31,374 bases of DNA from the IMG/VR virus record IMGVR_UViG_3300021373_003163, positions 1 to 31,374 of that record; one strand, 5' to 3'. The notes below the pieces were generated by a model, which saw only the letters and a list, made by a program, of their open reading frames with translations, ran no database searches and was not told the origin of the DNA. The first letter of the stretch is position 1, and the number at the start of each line of letters is the position of its first letter. The stretch comes from a virus. Positions 22,245-30,728 of the stretch are shown in pieces. The position numbers and the translations under genes were made by a program.

Positions 22245-22876
22245 ACAAGCGAGCTCGATAAAATGTAATCGCCGAGCATTTCGGCGACGTGGGCGGGCAT
22301 TGTCTCGCCTCGGTACGTCGTGACCAGATTGCCCTGATTGATATTCGTTGTGCCGCGCCTCTTCGGCAGCTCGTATAGGTGCATCACCAGCTCGGCGGCG
22401 GCCTGCTTGAGTGTCTCCGGCGCGGTCGTGTCAGCCCATCCCGCCGTCACTACAGCCTTGATCAGTCGCGGCGAGCGTGACCACGATCCATGGGCGCTGG
22501 ATTGGCTCAGGTAGATCACGTTTCCACCGTCGCCGCGCTGGCTATAGTCGCTCGGCGCGACCAGCGAAGAGGCGCTAAACTCCTCGGCGGTGTCGTCGTG
22601 AATCGAGGTAATCACCGTCAGCGGCGACATGGCGACCAGCAGCCGGCGGTGATTGCTCGGATCGACCTCCAGCCAGCCCGATCCGCTGTAGATCGTATAG
22701 CTGGCGGATTCCATCGTCCGCGCCGAGGTGCTCGCCGGGCGCGGATACCCGCAAAACGTGGCGATCATTCCGTCAGCGCGGGCGATCAGGGTAGTGAGCT
22801 TCGCTGTGGTGCCAGCGTTGCTCGATAGCTCAGACGCCGATCGCGCGATCGCCTCGGCGACGGTGATCAGCGCCAT
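22241..22876 (-). CDS. Head-tail connector (gp6-like adaptor)
   Basis: A 211-residue protein. It contains ITVAEAIARSASELSSNAGT, IARADGMIATFCGYPR, and ETLKQAAAELVMHLYELPKR near the end. This is the pattern of gp6-like DNA-packaging adaptors, which ring the portal. It sits between capsid genes and gp10-like protein, as expected. Confidence 0.75.
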   Translation of the reverse strand: MALITVAEAIARSASELSSNAGTTAKLTTLIARADGMIATFCGYPRPASTSARTMESASYTIYSGSGWLEVDPSNHRRLLVAMSPLTVITSIHDDTAEEFSASSLVAPSDYSQRGDGGNVIYLSQSSAHGSWSRSPRLIKAVVTAGWADTTAPETLKQAAAELVMHLYELPKRRGTTNINQGNLVTTYRGETMPAHVAEMLGDYILSSSLV

Positions 22877-22878
22877 GA

Positions 22879-23355
22879 TTACCCCTTTGCGTCGGCGAGC
22901 AGTGTAGCGGCCCGCTGAGCGGCGGCCTCGGCGGCGTCCGCTCCAGCCGGCCCGGCGAGCCAGCAGAAGATCCCAACTACCGCGAGCCGGTCGTCATGAT
23001 CGCCCGAGCGGATCGACTTGACGCCGTTTCGCCCGAGCAGCGTTGCCGCTGTCTTGTCTGGTAGCTGTGGCAGACCGTGAAGCGCCCGAGCCGGATCAGT
23101 CGGAAACAACCGCGCCCGCTCCATCACAGCGTCCTGAGATCGCTTGAGCGATGCCGGGAGCCTGGCGGGCGGTGCGGATGCCTCGCCGCTGAGCACCTTG
23201 ATCGAGCCCGCCGGAGCGGACGCGATCACGGCGGCGGCACGCTCCGGCGTCGTGACGACCTTTTCACCCGCCGCGAAGCTCTGTCCCTTCATTCGGAACA
23301 CCTCGCGAAGATGATCGGGCACGCTCGGCGCCGGGTTGTACTGGATCGTAACCAT
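22879..23355 (-). CDS. Protein of unknown function in the head module
   Basis: A 158-residue protein. The start (TIQYNPAPSVPDHLREVFRM, GQSFAAGEKVVTT) resembles small phage head proteins that sit between the capsid and the connector, but the Ala-rich C-terminus is not distinctive. The start shares one base with the upstream stop. Confidence 0.55.
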   Translation of the reverse strand: MVTIQYNPAPSVPDHLREVFRMKGQSFAAGEKVVTTPERAAAVIASAPAGSIKVLSGEASAPPARLPASLKRSQDAVMERARLFPTDPARALHGLPQLPDKTAATLLGRNGVKSIRSGDHDDRLAVVGIFCWLAGPAGADAAEAAAQRAATLLADAKG

Positions 23356-23747
23356 CAGAAGCGCATCCGATCGAAGGTCGCGATCACGGTGCCGGCGACT
23401 GCCACGCCCGAGCTGACCTGAGCCACCCGGAAACTGAACGGCTCGGCGGCGCTGATCTCCAGATCGCCGCCGGTTGCAGTCAGCGCGAGGCTATCGATGG
23501 TGCCCTGAGTCAAGGCACCGCCGCCGCCGTCGGCGGTCGTTCGCGCGGCGGTCAGGGCAGTGGAAGCGCCCCGAAATGCCTGGAGACTGGCGTAGTTGCT
23601 GGCGTGGGCGGCGCTGGTTTCATTCGGCATGAACTTGATGCTGGAGATCTTCCAGGTTTCACCGGTTGGTGGGACCAGATAGACGCGCGCCGGGCCGCCG
23701 GCTCCGGCGATCAGGGGAAACTGCTTGTTTACGGTGTCAGCAGACAT
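23355..23747 (-). CDS. Head-associated small protein, decoration-like
   Basis: A 130-residue, beta-rich protein directly after the major capsid gene (GARVYLVPPTGETWKISSIK-like start, GDLEISAAEPFSFRVAQVSS). Small beta-rich genes here are commonly capsid decoration or stabilisation proteins. No family is recognised. Confidence 0.6.
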   Translation of the reverse strand: MSADTVNKQFPLIAGAGGPARVYLVPPTGETWKISSIKFMPNETSAAHASNYASLQAFRGASTALTAARTTADGGGGALTQGTIDSLALTATGGDLEISAAEPFSFRVAQVSSGVAVAGTVIATFDRMRF

Positions 23748-23761
23748 TGAAGAGCTCCGAA

Positions 23762-25342
23762 TCAGAGGTTGTAAAGGACGGCGACGGGCTTTTCAGTGCT
23801 GATCACCTCGGGAGTCAGCACGGATCGGCGAGTCATGCCGATGTACTGGGCGCCGCGCTCGGGATACGACACGTCGAAATCGTCCGATCCGGCGTCGTGC
23901 TCGTAGTGAGCATAGGCGGAGATGTCGGCGTAGACTGCGATGGATCCGGCGTTGCTTCCGGTGTACAGGCCCGAGGTGGTGTCGAACTGGTTCGGGAGCA
24001 TCTGAGAGATGATCACCGGGGTGTTGCCGATGCGCCCGAGCTCGCCAGTCTGGAGGGTAGCGCGCGGCCCGGCGACATCCACAGTCGTGAAGTCGGCGAG
24101 CGGCAAGAGCTGAGTGTACAGCGCGTGAAGACCGGTCATCATGGCGACATCGCCGCCGGCCCGGTTTCCGAGCAGTTCAATCGCGCCGAAATGGTCAGCC
24201 GCCGAGAAGGTGCCGCCCGCGCTGGCGGTGTTGCTGTCGTCGTGAGCACGACCGCGAAGGCCGATCCAGAACTTGAGCGCCGAATCGGAGCCGTCGAGAT
24301 CGCCAGCGGCGTACATGCCGCCCATGGTCCACGTTGCGAGGGCGTCCATGTGAGTGCCGGCGGTGTCACCGTGAAGGAATGCCATCTCAAGGGAGTCAGC
24401 ATCGCCCATCATAAGCCAATCCATCACGAATCCGATCGGGTCGGCGAGGATCAAGCCGTTGTCAGTCGCCCACAGGCTATCAAGCAGCGCGGTAACGGTG
24501 CGGTTGACCACGCTGATCGTAGCGTCGGAAGTGGTGAAGTTGTTCAGCGGGAATCGGCTGGGATCGCTCTGGGTTGCGCCGCGAAGCTTCGCGAGGGCGC
24601 GACCGGTGACGATCGGTGCCTTGAATGAAGTGCTCGGCGCCTGGCGAGTCTGAATCAGACCGGGGATACGGCGAGCGAGATCAGTGGGACGGCGAACCGC
24701 GCTGATCGTCGGGTTCTGGATCAGCTCGCCGCCCTTGCCAGCGGAGCCGTCGATCACGCGCTTGAGGGCGGCGGGGTCGCTGAGAACCGACCGGAACCAC
24801 GCTCCAGACTTGCCGCCGAGGTTGCGGGCGGCGTCGGTGAACGCGCCCCACTGGCGAGCGACCAGCTTGTGACTCCAGACCGATCCGGCGCTGCCAGAGC
24901 GACCGGCGAGCCGATGGGCCACGGCGAGGGCCTGATAGGCGCGGATCAGATCGTCGTGCTGGCGGCTGACGCCCACGGGCGCGTCAAGCAGGCCCCGGAT
25001 GCTCTTGATCTGAACAGAACCGTCAGGGCGGGCGGTACGCTGCTCGACACTCCCGAGCCGAAGCGAGCCGTCAGCGTTGAGGAAACGGCGATCCACGTCG
25101 CTCGCATCGCCGGCGGGCATCCACTGTGCAGACGCTTCCTTCTGAGCGGCGGTCAGCTTGCGCTCAGCATCGCCGATCATGCGCCGGAGCTGGGCGGCGT
25201 CTTCGGCGCGCTCAGTATCCAGGTGCTTGATCGCTGAGCGATGCTGATTGAGCATCGTAACGACCTGGCGGGCAGAGGTGCCGCTGTCAACGGCGACGAC
25301 ATCGCCCAGAATGGTATCGAGATCCTGATCTTCTGCGGACAT
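23762..25342 (-). CDS. Major capsid protein, HK97 fold, with N-terminal delta domain
   Basis: A 526-residue protein. Residues about 1-80 are a charged helical delta domain (HLDTERAEDAAQLRRMIGDA) that should be cut off by the protease upstream. The mature part carries HK97-like segments, for example RFPLNNFTTSDATISVVNRT, ADPIGFVMDWLMMGD, MGGMYAAGDLDGSD and the end ERGAQYIGMTRRSVLTPEVI. The start is behind AGGAG. Gene order portal, protease, capsid is the HK97 order. Confidence 0.88.
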   Translation of the reverse strand: MSAEDQDLDTILGDVVAVDSGTSARQVVTMLNQHRSAIKHLDTERAEDAAQLRRMIGDAERKLTAAQKEASAQWMPAGDASDVDRRFLNADGSLRLGSVEQRTARPDGSVQIKSIRGLLDAPVGVSRQHDDLIRAYQALAVAHRLAGRSGSAGSVWSHKLVARQWGAFTDAARNLGGKSGAWFRSVLSDPAALKRVIDGSAGKGGELIQNPTISAVRRPTDLARRIPGLIQTRQAPSTSFKAPIVTGRALAKLRGATQSDPSRFPLNNFTTSDATISVVNRTVTALLDSLWATDNGLILADPIGFVMDWLMMGDADSLEMAFLHGDTAGTHMDALATWTMGGMYAAGDLDGSDSALKFWIGLRGRAHDDSNTASAGGTFSAADHFGAIELLGNRAGGDVAMMTGLHALYTQLLPLADFTTVDVAGPRATLQTGELGRIGNTPVIISQMLPNQFDTTSGLYTGSNAGSIAVYADISAYAHYEHDAGSDDFDVSYPERGAQYIGMTRRSVLTPEVISTEKPVAVLYNL

Positions 25343-25353
25343 GGACGCCGCTC

Positions 25354-26226
25354 CTATTTGAAGAGGTCGCCGAGCGTATGCCCGGCGGGGTTGTTGTTGT
25401 TGTCGCCGGCCTCGGCGAGTAGTGCGGACAGCTCAGCACGGGCGGCGCGCTGAATATAGGCCGTCACGCGAGGATCGCGGGCGGCGATGAACAGGAGCCG
25501 ATCCATGGAACCAGACCGGATCGCGCCTTCGATCGTGGCGTCGTCGGCGCGCAAGAGCGGCCCGAGGTCGTCAAGCGCGCGGCGCTGGGCGTGCTCCAAA
25601 CTTACGGCGTCGGCTTGCGCCGGGATGGTCACAAGCGAAGCCTCAAGCAGCCGATTCGGCGCGGCTTCAGAGCCCATGACGTAGCCCTCGGCGGGCATAC
25701 CACACTCATCCTCGGCGGCCTCGCGCCAGTTTGGATCAAGCGGATCGAGCTCTGAGCGGCGGACCTTCTCACCTGGAATCCAGCCGATCGACGTGGATCG
25801 AAGCAGGCCGGCGCGGACCTGCTCGGCGACATCGCGCCCAAGGGCGGTAACACCGGGCAGATAGGACCGACCGATCAGCGCCTCGCCGCTGTAGCTGGCG
25901 GTGTCAACCTCGGCGACGGCGAGCGCGCGCCACTGCCCGGCGAGGGCGTCCCGATTGTGGTTGTAAAGCACCGGCACGCCCGGCCCGCCCTGAGCACCTC
26001 GAGACAGATCCCAGTGCATCTGGACGATGTGACCGTCCGTTGCTTCGCGCGGCGTGCTGAGTACCCACGCCGGATCGGCCTCGGCGGCGAGCTCGCCGCC
26101 GGTAGTTGGATCCAGCAGCACGACCGCGCCGCGCTCGCTGGTATCGGTCAGCAGCGATCCGGTAATCGCATAGCCGCGCCCCTGTAGCAGTCGAGACAAG
26201 CGAGCGGATCGTGTCAGGGCATCCAT
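25354..26226 (-). CDS. Prohead maturation protease (HK97-type serine protease)
   Basis: A 290-residue protein. Catalytic-site signatures of the U35/S78 type are visible: VPVLYNHNRDALAGQWRALA supplies the His, RSTSIGWIPG the Ser, and EASLVTIPAQADAVSLEHAQ is the following conserved stretch. The C-terminal tail (GDNNNNPAGHTLGDLFK) may act as scaffold-like delivery peptide. The ATG at 26226 follows AAGAGG. It cleaves the delta domain of the capsid protein during head maturation. Confidence 0.85.
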   Translation of the reverse strand: MDALTRSARLSRLLQGRGYAITGSLLTDTSERGAVVLLDPTTGGELAAEADPAWVLSTPREATDGHIVQMHWDLSRGAQGGPGVPVLYNHNRDALAGQWRALAVAEVDTASYSGEALIGRSYLPGVTALGRDVAEQVRAGLLRSTSIGWIPGEKVRRSELDPLDPNWREAAEDECGMPAEGYVMGSEAAPNRLLEASLVTIPAQADAVSLEHAQRRALDDLGPLLRADDATIEGAIRSGSMDRLLFIAARDPRVTAYIQRAARAELSALLAEAGDNNNNPAGHTLGDLFK

Positions 26227-26259
26227 GGCGCCTCTTAAGTTTGGGGCTTCTATCGAGCC

Positions 26260-26288
26260 ACTATACCGCTGTGTGCCGCTTGTGACAT
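26260..26288 (-). promoter_or_regulatory. Candidate internal promoter before the protease gene
   Basis: On the minus strand ATGTCA (26288-26283) stands 17 bases before TATAGT (26265-26260), in the 84-base gap between portal and protease, the longest gap in the head region. It could boost capsid expression. Confidence 0.35.
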
Positions 26289-26310
26289 TGCATAGCTGAC
26301 AGCGATACCC

Positions 26311-27768
26311 TCACTTCGCGGCGACCGCTTCCACGATCAGACCTTGCCGCCCGAGCCTCCGGAGGCCCTCGACAATCGCGGCGCGCTCTGGATCGTCGCC
26401 GGTCGCTGGCTCGGGCGTGGACGGCTCGACATCGCCGAGCGGTGCCGGCCCGGTGCCGGGCGTCGGCGTGGCTTGCGCTGGAGGTGCCGACGCTTGACCC
26501 TCGGGCGCCGGCAAGTCAAGGCCCTCGGCGGCGGCGGCCTGCTCAGCCGACCAGCCCAGCGCGACCAGCTTACCCGCCCGATCGATCGCCTCGCTTCGCG
26601 CGTAGATATTGCCGGGATGGGTTGAGAGGTCAAAGCGGCACGTCACCTGATCGGCCCGGCCTGACCAGCGCCCGCCAGCGTTGCGGGCAAACTGCTGAGC
26701 CAGCGGACGAAATAGCGCTGACTCCAGCAGCGCGACGATCCCGGCGTCCATGTCGGCCTGAGCTCTGTACTGCTGTACCGCCGTGGCAAATGTCGAGGCC
26801 TCGGCGCCGAGCGCGATCGGCACCGTCCCGAGGCTCTGGAGCGTCTTCCGCTCCGTCGCGGCAAGCAGCTCTTTGCTCTGAAGGTCGGCGGGTTTGAATC
26901 CGGCGTCTTTGATGTCCAGATGCCCGCCGAGCACAAACACGCGCCGATCCGAGCCGCCGCCGCTTAGGGCTTCGCTCACTTGCTCGGCGATGGCTTCGCG
27001 ATTTGATTTGCTCTTGAGAAATCCAAGCGTGGTTGCATCTTTACCCGTGACGACCAGATCCACGCCGCCCTGTTGAATCTTCGCGGCGGTCTGCTTGAGG
27101 GCGTATTCTTCGGCGTCAAGCATCGGCGCGAGGGCCTGACACGCGCCAAGTCCGAATTCACCGTCAGCGCCCGCCGAGGCGCTCAGCATCTTGATATGAG
27201 CGACGGATCGCCGTGGGTAGTCGCGCCCGGCGAATCCCTGACCAAATCGCCAATACTCGCCGTCCGCTTTTGTGACCAGCGAAGCGCCGACCGGGTGAAC
27301 GCGTTGCAGGCCGGCGATTAGCTCGCCGGAGCCAACCGGCACAACGTAGGCATCTCCGGCGGCGATCAAGTCGGCGATCACTTGCGCCCAGACAATGACG
27401 CCAGGCCGGGCCGGGAATAGCGCGCCGAGGTCGTCGGGGTCTGGTGTCTGTAGCAGTCTCAGCAACGCGGCAACCCACGGAATCCGCTCCGGCTCCAGCG
27501 GGATCGCCGTCTTCGGATCAAGCCCTCGATAAACGCGGATCGGAAACCGCGCCAACGTCAGCGACCGGCGCGTGACGGCGGCGTACACCGTCGGCGAGGT
27601 GCTCAGCCGCGCCAGCTCGGCGGCGGCGTTGTGATTGCGGGCAACCCGGCGCGACGACACGCCGAGCGACGGCGGCGGCGTCCGCGCGGCGCTCGGTAGC
27701 AGGGCGCGGACGTATGACACAGCCCGCGCAAGGGTTGACGGCGGGCGGCGGGCGGGGAGATCAGACAT
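26311..27768 (-). CDS. Portal protein
   Basis: A 485-residue protein forming the dodecameric DNA entry port. HK97-type portal patterns are present: ARLSTSPTVYAAVTRRSLTL, VIADLIAAGDAYVVPVG, RSVAHIKMLSASAGADGEFG, and AATERKTLQSLGTVPIALG with ATFATAVQQYRA. The C-terminus is Pro/Ala-rich and disordered. The start overlaps the upstream membrane-protein stop by eight bases. Confidence 0.9.
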   Translation of the reverse strand: MSDLPARRPPSTLARAVSYVRALLPSAARTPPPSLGVSSRRVARNHNAAAELARLSTSPTVYAAVTRRSLTLARFPIRVYRGLDPKTAIPLEPERIPWVAALLRLLQTPDPDDLGALFPARPGVIVWAQVIADLIAAGDAYVVPVGSGELIAGLQRVHPVGASLVTKADGEYWRFGQGFAGRDYPRRSVAHIKMLSASAGADGEFGLGACQALAPMLDAEEYALKQTAAKIQQGGVDLVVTGKDATTLGFLKSKSNREAIAEQVSEALSGGGSDRRVFVLGGHLDIKDAGFKPADLQSKELLAATERKTLQSLGTVPIALGAEASTFATAVQQYRAQADMDAGIVALLESALFRPLAQQFARNAGGRWSGRADQVTCRFDLSTHPGNIYARSEAIDRAGKLVALGWSAEQAAAAEGLDLPAPEGQASAPPAQATPTPGTGPAPLGDVEPSTPEPATGDDPERAAIVEGLRRLGRQGLIVEAVAAK

Positions 27769-28135
27769 GCTCTGTATTTAGCACCTCGCCGGGCGGCGGG
27801 GCTACCTTGCCGCCCGGCGGGCGCGGTCGTGCGGCGTCATTGCATTGCAGTGGTGGATCTGTGTCCCGGCGGCGAGCCCGAGCAGCATTACGGCGACCAG
27901 CTCGGCGCGACTGTAGCGGCGGCGTCTCACTGGTCAGCCGCCAGGAGCGCCCGATCGCCCGCGCGATTCTCGCTATCGTCCGCACTCCATAGTGACCAGT
28001 CGCGACCGTCCACACGATCGGTATCCACCATTCCGGCAGGATTGCCGACGCACCGCCCGCCAATAGCAGCGGAGCACCGATCATGAGGATCGGATCGTCG
28101 CGCGTCGGGATTTCCCACCATCCGAATAGAGCCAC
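27761..28135 (-). CDS. Small membrane protein with two hydrophobic helices
   Basis: A 124-residue frame from GTG 28135 whose stop overlaps the portal start. Residues 17-34 (ILMIGAPLLLAGGASAIL) and 37-52 (WWIPIVWTVATGHYG) are membrane-like, with a basic, Pro-rich tail. A holin role is possible. The start lacks a clear ribosome site, and the upstream part overlaps the next entry in another frame, so the true N-terminus may be reached by a frameshift. Confidence 0.5.
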   Translation of the reverse strand: MALFGWWEIPTRDDPILMIGAPLLLAGGASAILPEWWIPIVWTVATGHYGVRTIARIARAIGRSWRLTSETPPLQSRRAGRRNAARARRRDTDPPLQCNDAARPRPPGGKVAPPPGEVLNTEHV

Positions 28136-28259
28136 GCCGCAAGCTACCGCGCGGCGTGCTGGCTTCGCGGATCGAATGTATGCCCGGCTCCATCGGCTCG
28201 GGCGGCACCTCGGCGAGATCGCCCAGCAGCAACGGCCAAAATGGATCGGAGATAATCAC
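27927..28259 (-). CDS. Overlapping frame with coupled start, possibly fused to the membrane protein
   Basis: A GTG at 28259 overlaps the upstream stop (GTGA). The first 42 residues (MIISDPFWPLLLGDLAEVPP, EPMEPGIHSIREASTPRGSL) look genuine. The rest, to 110 residues, overlaps the two-helix protein in another frame and looks like shadow. One explanation is a +1 frameshift or sequencing indel near 28135 that joins this start to the membrane protein. Confidence 0.4.
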   Translation of the reverse strand: MIISDPFWPLLLGDLAEVPPEPMEPGIHSIREASTPRGSLRRGSIRMVGNPDARRSDPHDRCSAAIGGRCVGNPAGMVDTDRVDGRDWSLWSADDSENRAGDRALLAADQ

Positions 28260-28504
28260 CGCTCAGTATCGCTCATGATTTCGCCGCCCAACTTCCACAG
28301 CGCGGCGCCGAGGGCATAGGCGCCGAGGGTATCCGGCGAGCCCGCCAGGCGATACACGCGCCCGCCGCTCGGCGCGGTCATTGTCACCACAGAGATCACG
28401 CCCTCGACTTCCAGCCCGGCGGCGGTGTCGAGGTCGCATGTCGCCGCCGCCAGTCCAGCGGCGAGGGCCGCGCCGAGCCGGGCGCGTAGTCGGTACGGTG
28501 TCAT
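28256..28504 (-). CDS. Small protein of unknown function
   Basis: An 82-residue protein. Its start overlaps the preceding stop (ATGA) and its own stop overlaps the next start (GTGA). The sequence is Ala/Gly-rich (LGAALAAGLAAATCDLDTAA, GVISVVTMTAPSGGRVYRLA). No motif is seen. Confidence 0.6.
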   Translation of the reverse strand: MTPYRLRARLGAALAAGLAAATCDLDTAAGLEVEGVISVVTMTAPSGGRVYRLAGSPDTLGAYALGAALWKLGGEIMSDTER

Positions 28505-28773
28505 TCCAGATCCAGGTCAGGGGTATAGGTCGGCTGATCGAGCAGGTCGTCAAACAGAGCCGGCGGCGAGCGCCACGATCTCACGTCGGCGTCGGGATCG
28601 GTCAGCACGTCAGCATCAGGACGGGGTGCGCAGATGTCGGCGTGGTTGCACGGCGAGCAGAGTTGGTAAGCCGCGCCGGGCGGCGGCTGCTCACTAGGCC
28701 GGTAGGTGATCTCCCGGTCACAGTGTCGGCAAGAGTAGCGGCGGATCTGCGGGGCGATAGAGAGGCGCGTCAC
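28501..28773 (-). CDS. Small zinc-ribbon-like protein
   Basis: A 90-residue protein. CRHCDREITYRP and LCSPCNHADIC give two CxxC pairs, suggesting a zinc ribbon for nucleic-acid binding. The C-terminal half is acidic (DADVLTDPDADVRS). The GTG start overlaps the RusA-like stop. It may help the resolvase or the terminase. Confidence 0.65.
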   Translation of the reverse strand: MTRLSIAPQIRRYSCRHCDREITYRPSEQPPPGAAYQLCSPCNHADICAPRPDADVLTDPDADVRSWRSPPALFDDLLDQPTYTPDLDLE

Positions 28774-29243
28774 GGTGTCACCTCCAGAGCGGAGATCGTG
28801 ACGTGCGCGCCGACGCGGGCGGGATCGTGGCTGGCGTGTAGGCTGACGTGCAGACGGCTTACAAGGGTATCGTCTACCAGCGCGCCGCCCTTTACAAGCG
28901 CGTCAAGCACGCTTCCGGCGGCGTTGTCGGCGTCGGGTTTGCCCATCCATGCAAACGGCTCGCCGCCGTCGGCTGGCGGCTTCCACAGCGCGCGGCGGGC
29001 GGTGCTCGACTTGGCGGGCCGGCTCTTCGGCGCCGGGAGCACCACGGACACGTGGACGGCGACGGCGTGATCGATCACGGCGAGGTCACGCGCCGAGCTC
29101 ACGCGCGCCGAGCGGACGGCGAAAACCGCGCGCGTCGTCCATTGCTGATAAACGCGGGGCATGTATGTTCCCCGGCTGGTCACGCGCGGGCGCGGTTTGC
29201 CGGGCGTCTTACCGGGTATGAAAGCGGCAAATATTGGCGTCAT
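28770..29243 (-). CDS. RusA-like Holliday junction resolvase
   Basis: A 157-residue protein. GKTPGKPRPRVTSRGTYMPR near the start and KPDADNAAGSVLDALVKGGA with LVDDTLVSRLHVSLH match the RusA pattern, where the Asp residues in the second stretch bind metal and cut junctions. ATG 29243 follows the shared GCACACAGGAG leader. It could remove branches from replicating DNA before packaging by the terminase encoded upstream. Confidence 0.8.
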   Translation of the reverse strand: MTPIFAAFIPGKTPGKPRPRVTSRGTYMPRVYQQWTTRAVFAVRSARVSSARDLAVIDHAVAVHVSVVLPAPKSRPAKSSTARRALWKPPADGGEPFAWMGKPDADNAAGSVLDALVKGGALVDDTLVSRLHVSLHASHDPARVGAHVTISALEVTP

Positions 29244-29294
29244 CTGGGCTCCTGTGTGCCCGAATAGTTTAGCCCAGCCGATACATTCCAGAAA

Positions 29295-30728
29295 TCACAG
29301 CCCGGAATATTGCGCCCGATATTGCACGGCGTAGCGAAGAGCATCCGCGCCGTGATCGTCCCTCTTCACCGGGATCACGTTCTCCGGCGAGCTTCGCGAG
29401 TGATGCCGGTAGTTTTCGAGCTCTTCGATTAGCACCGGGCAATCTTCCGTCACGACCAGTCTCGGCGCGACCAGCTCGCCGGTAATCGGATCGATGGTCT
29501 GAAGTAGCGCTTCTACAAGCGTAATCCCGCGCGTCACAGAGCCGGGCCCCTTGACCGCTGGAGCAACCCACCAACCGAGCTCGGCGGCCTCGGCGATGGC
29601 GCCGGGGTCTTCAGAATCCGCCACGCGGTACACCTCGCCGCCGAGGTCGCCCGCGTGTGTCTCAGCGTCTATCGCCATGGATACCAGCCGGCGCGAGGTC
29701 AGGCCGGGCGCGGTCAGCTCGATTCGCGGCGCCAGCTCTCGATACACGATCAACTGACCGGCGGGCGATTCGGCAATCCAGAGAACGTGAGGCGCCCGCG
29801 ATCCCCAATCTACAGCGACGATCCGAGGCCAGGCGCTCGGCGGCGAGCAAGCCGGGACGACATGAGCACCGCGCGAGAATGGATAGATCCGGCCCTCGAC
29901 ATCGCCGAAGACGCCGCGATCCCGGCTGGCGCGGCTCCATTCCGGCTGGCTCGATAGCATAAGCTGTCGCATCTCTTCTGATATGTGCGGATTGTCGGCG
30001 CCGTGCAGTGTGCGCATGGCTACCCACGGCGGCGCCGCCCTGACCAGCTCCTCATACAGCCAATCCCGCGTGCCGCGAAGCGGCGTAACGCTCATGAACG
30101 CCTGACCCTCCAGATCGACCAGCCGGGACAGACCAGCGGCGAGACAGTCGTAACTATTCGGCTGTTCGTCACAGATCAGCCCGCCAATAGCGGCGCCCTC
30201 CCATGTCTGATCGTCGTGGTCATATTGTCGATACGCTTTTGACGTGATCAGCCCCTTGCCGCCCGTCCCGGCAATCACCGCTTCGGCCTCGCTATCGCTA
30301 TTCCACGACCGATAGCGCGATCCAGCGGGTAACCATCGCCGGATCTTCGGACGGATCTGCTTCCGCGCCGCGGCGAACGTCGGCGAGGCCACCCAGACCT
30401 CACAGGGCGCCGGGCGGATTAGACCCTCGGGCAGCCCCGCCCGAGCCAGAAAACGGCGAACCCATGGTACCTCGCGCCGCCCGTCGCGGATCACTGCGTC
30501 ACGCCCAGCAGCGCACAGGATCGCATACATCGCGGCGAGCTCGCTCTTGCCCGTCCGATTGCCGCCGACACACAGCCCGAGCAGCACGCCAGGCGCCGAC
30601 ATCATCCGGAGCGCCTCGCGTTGGCTGGTTCTCGGCGGCGAGTGATGCCACAGGTCAGCATAAGCCAGCGGCGCGAGGGCCTGACGGCGCCGGGCCTCGG
30701 CGAGCAGGGCGCGCGCTCGGGCGGTCAC
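29295..30728 (-). CDS. Terminase large subunit (ATPase and nuclease)
   Basis: GTG 30728 overlaps the methyltransferase stop as GTGA and gives 477 residues; an ATG at 30770 would overlap by 46 bases and is less likely. Walker A GGNRTGKS is at 55-62, Walker B GLICDEQP at 183-190 with the catalytic Glu, and the motif III-like SVTPLRGT at 213-220. The RNase H-like nuclease shows AVDWGS at 305-310 and KRDDHGADALRY at 455-466. The protein cuts and translocates DNA into the prohead through the portal. The next gene, RusA-like, is 51 bases away behind its own leader. Confidence 0.93.
   Translation of the reverse strand: MTARARALLAEARRRQALAPLAYADLWHHSPPRTSQREALRMMSAPGVLLGLCVGGNRTGKSELAAMYAILCAAGRDAVIRDGRREVPWVRRFLARAGLPEGLIRPAPCEVWVASPTFAAARKQIRPKIRRWLPAGSRYRSWNSDSEAEAVIAGTGGKGLITSKAYRQYDHDDQTWEGAAIGGLICDEQPNSYDCLAAGLSRLVDLEGQAFMSVTPLRGTRDWLYEELVRAAPPWVAMRTLHGADNPHISEEMRQLMLSSQPEWSRASRDRGVFGDVEGRIYPFSRGAHVVPACSPPSAWPRIVAVDWGSRAPHVLWIAESPAGQLIVYRELAPRIELTAPGLTSRRLVSMAIDAETHAGDLGGEVYRVADSEDPGAIAEAAELGWWVAPAVKGPGSVTRGITLVEALLQTIDPITGELVAPRLVVTEDCPVLIEELENYRHHSRSSPENVIPVKRDDHGADALRYAVQYRAQYSGL

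Noticed and set aside
23666-24628. A long plus-strand open frame of 320 codons opposite the capsid gene
   Set aside because: It lies opposite the major capsid gene, and its sequence is low-complexity and matches the antisense of GC-rich coding DNA. There is no ribosome site and no family pattern.
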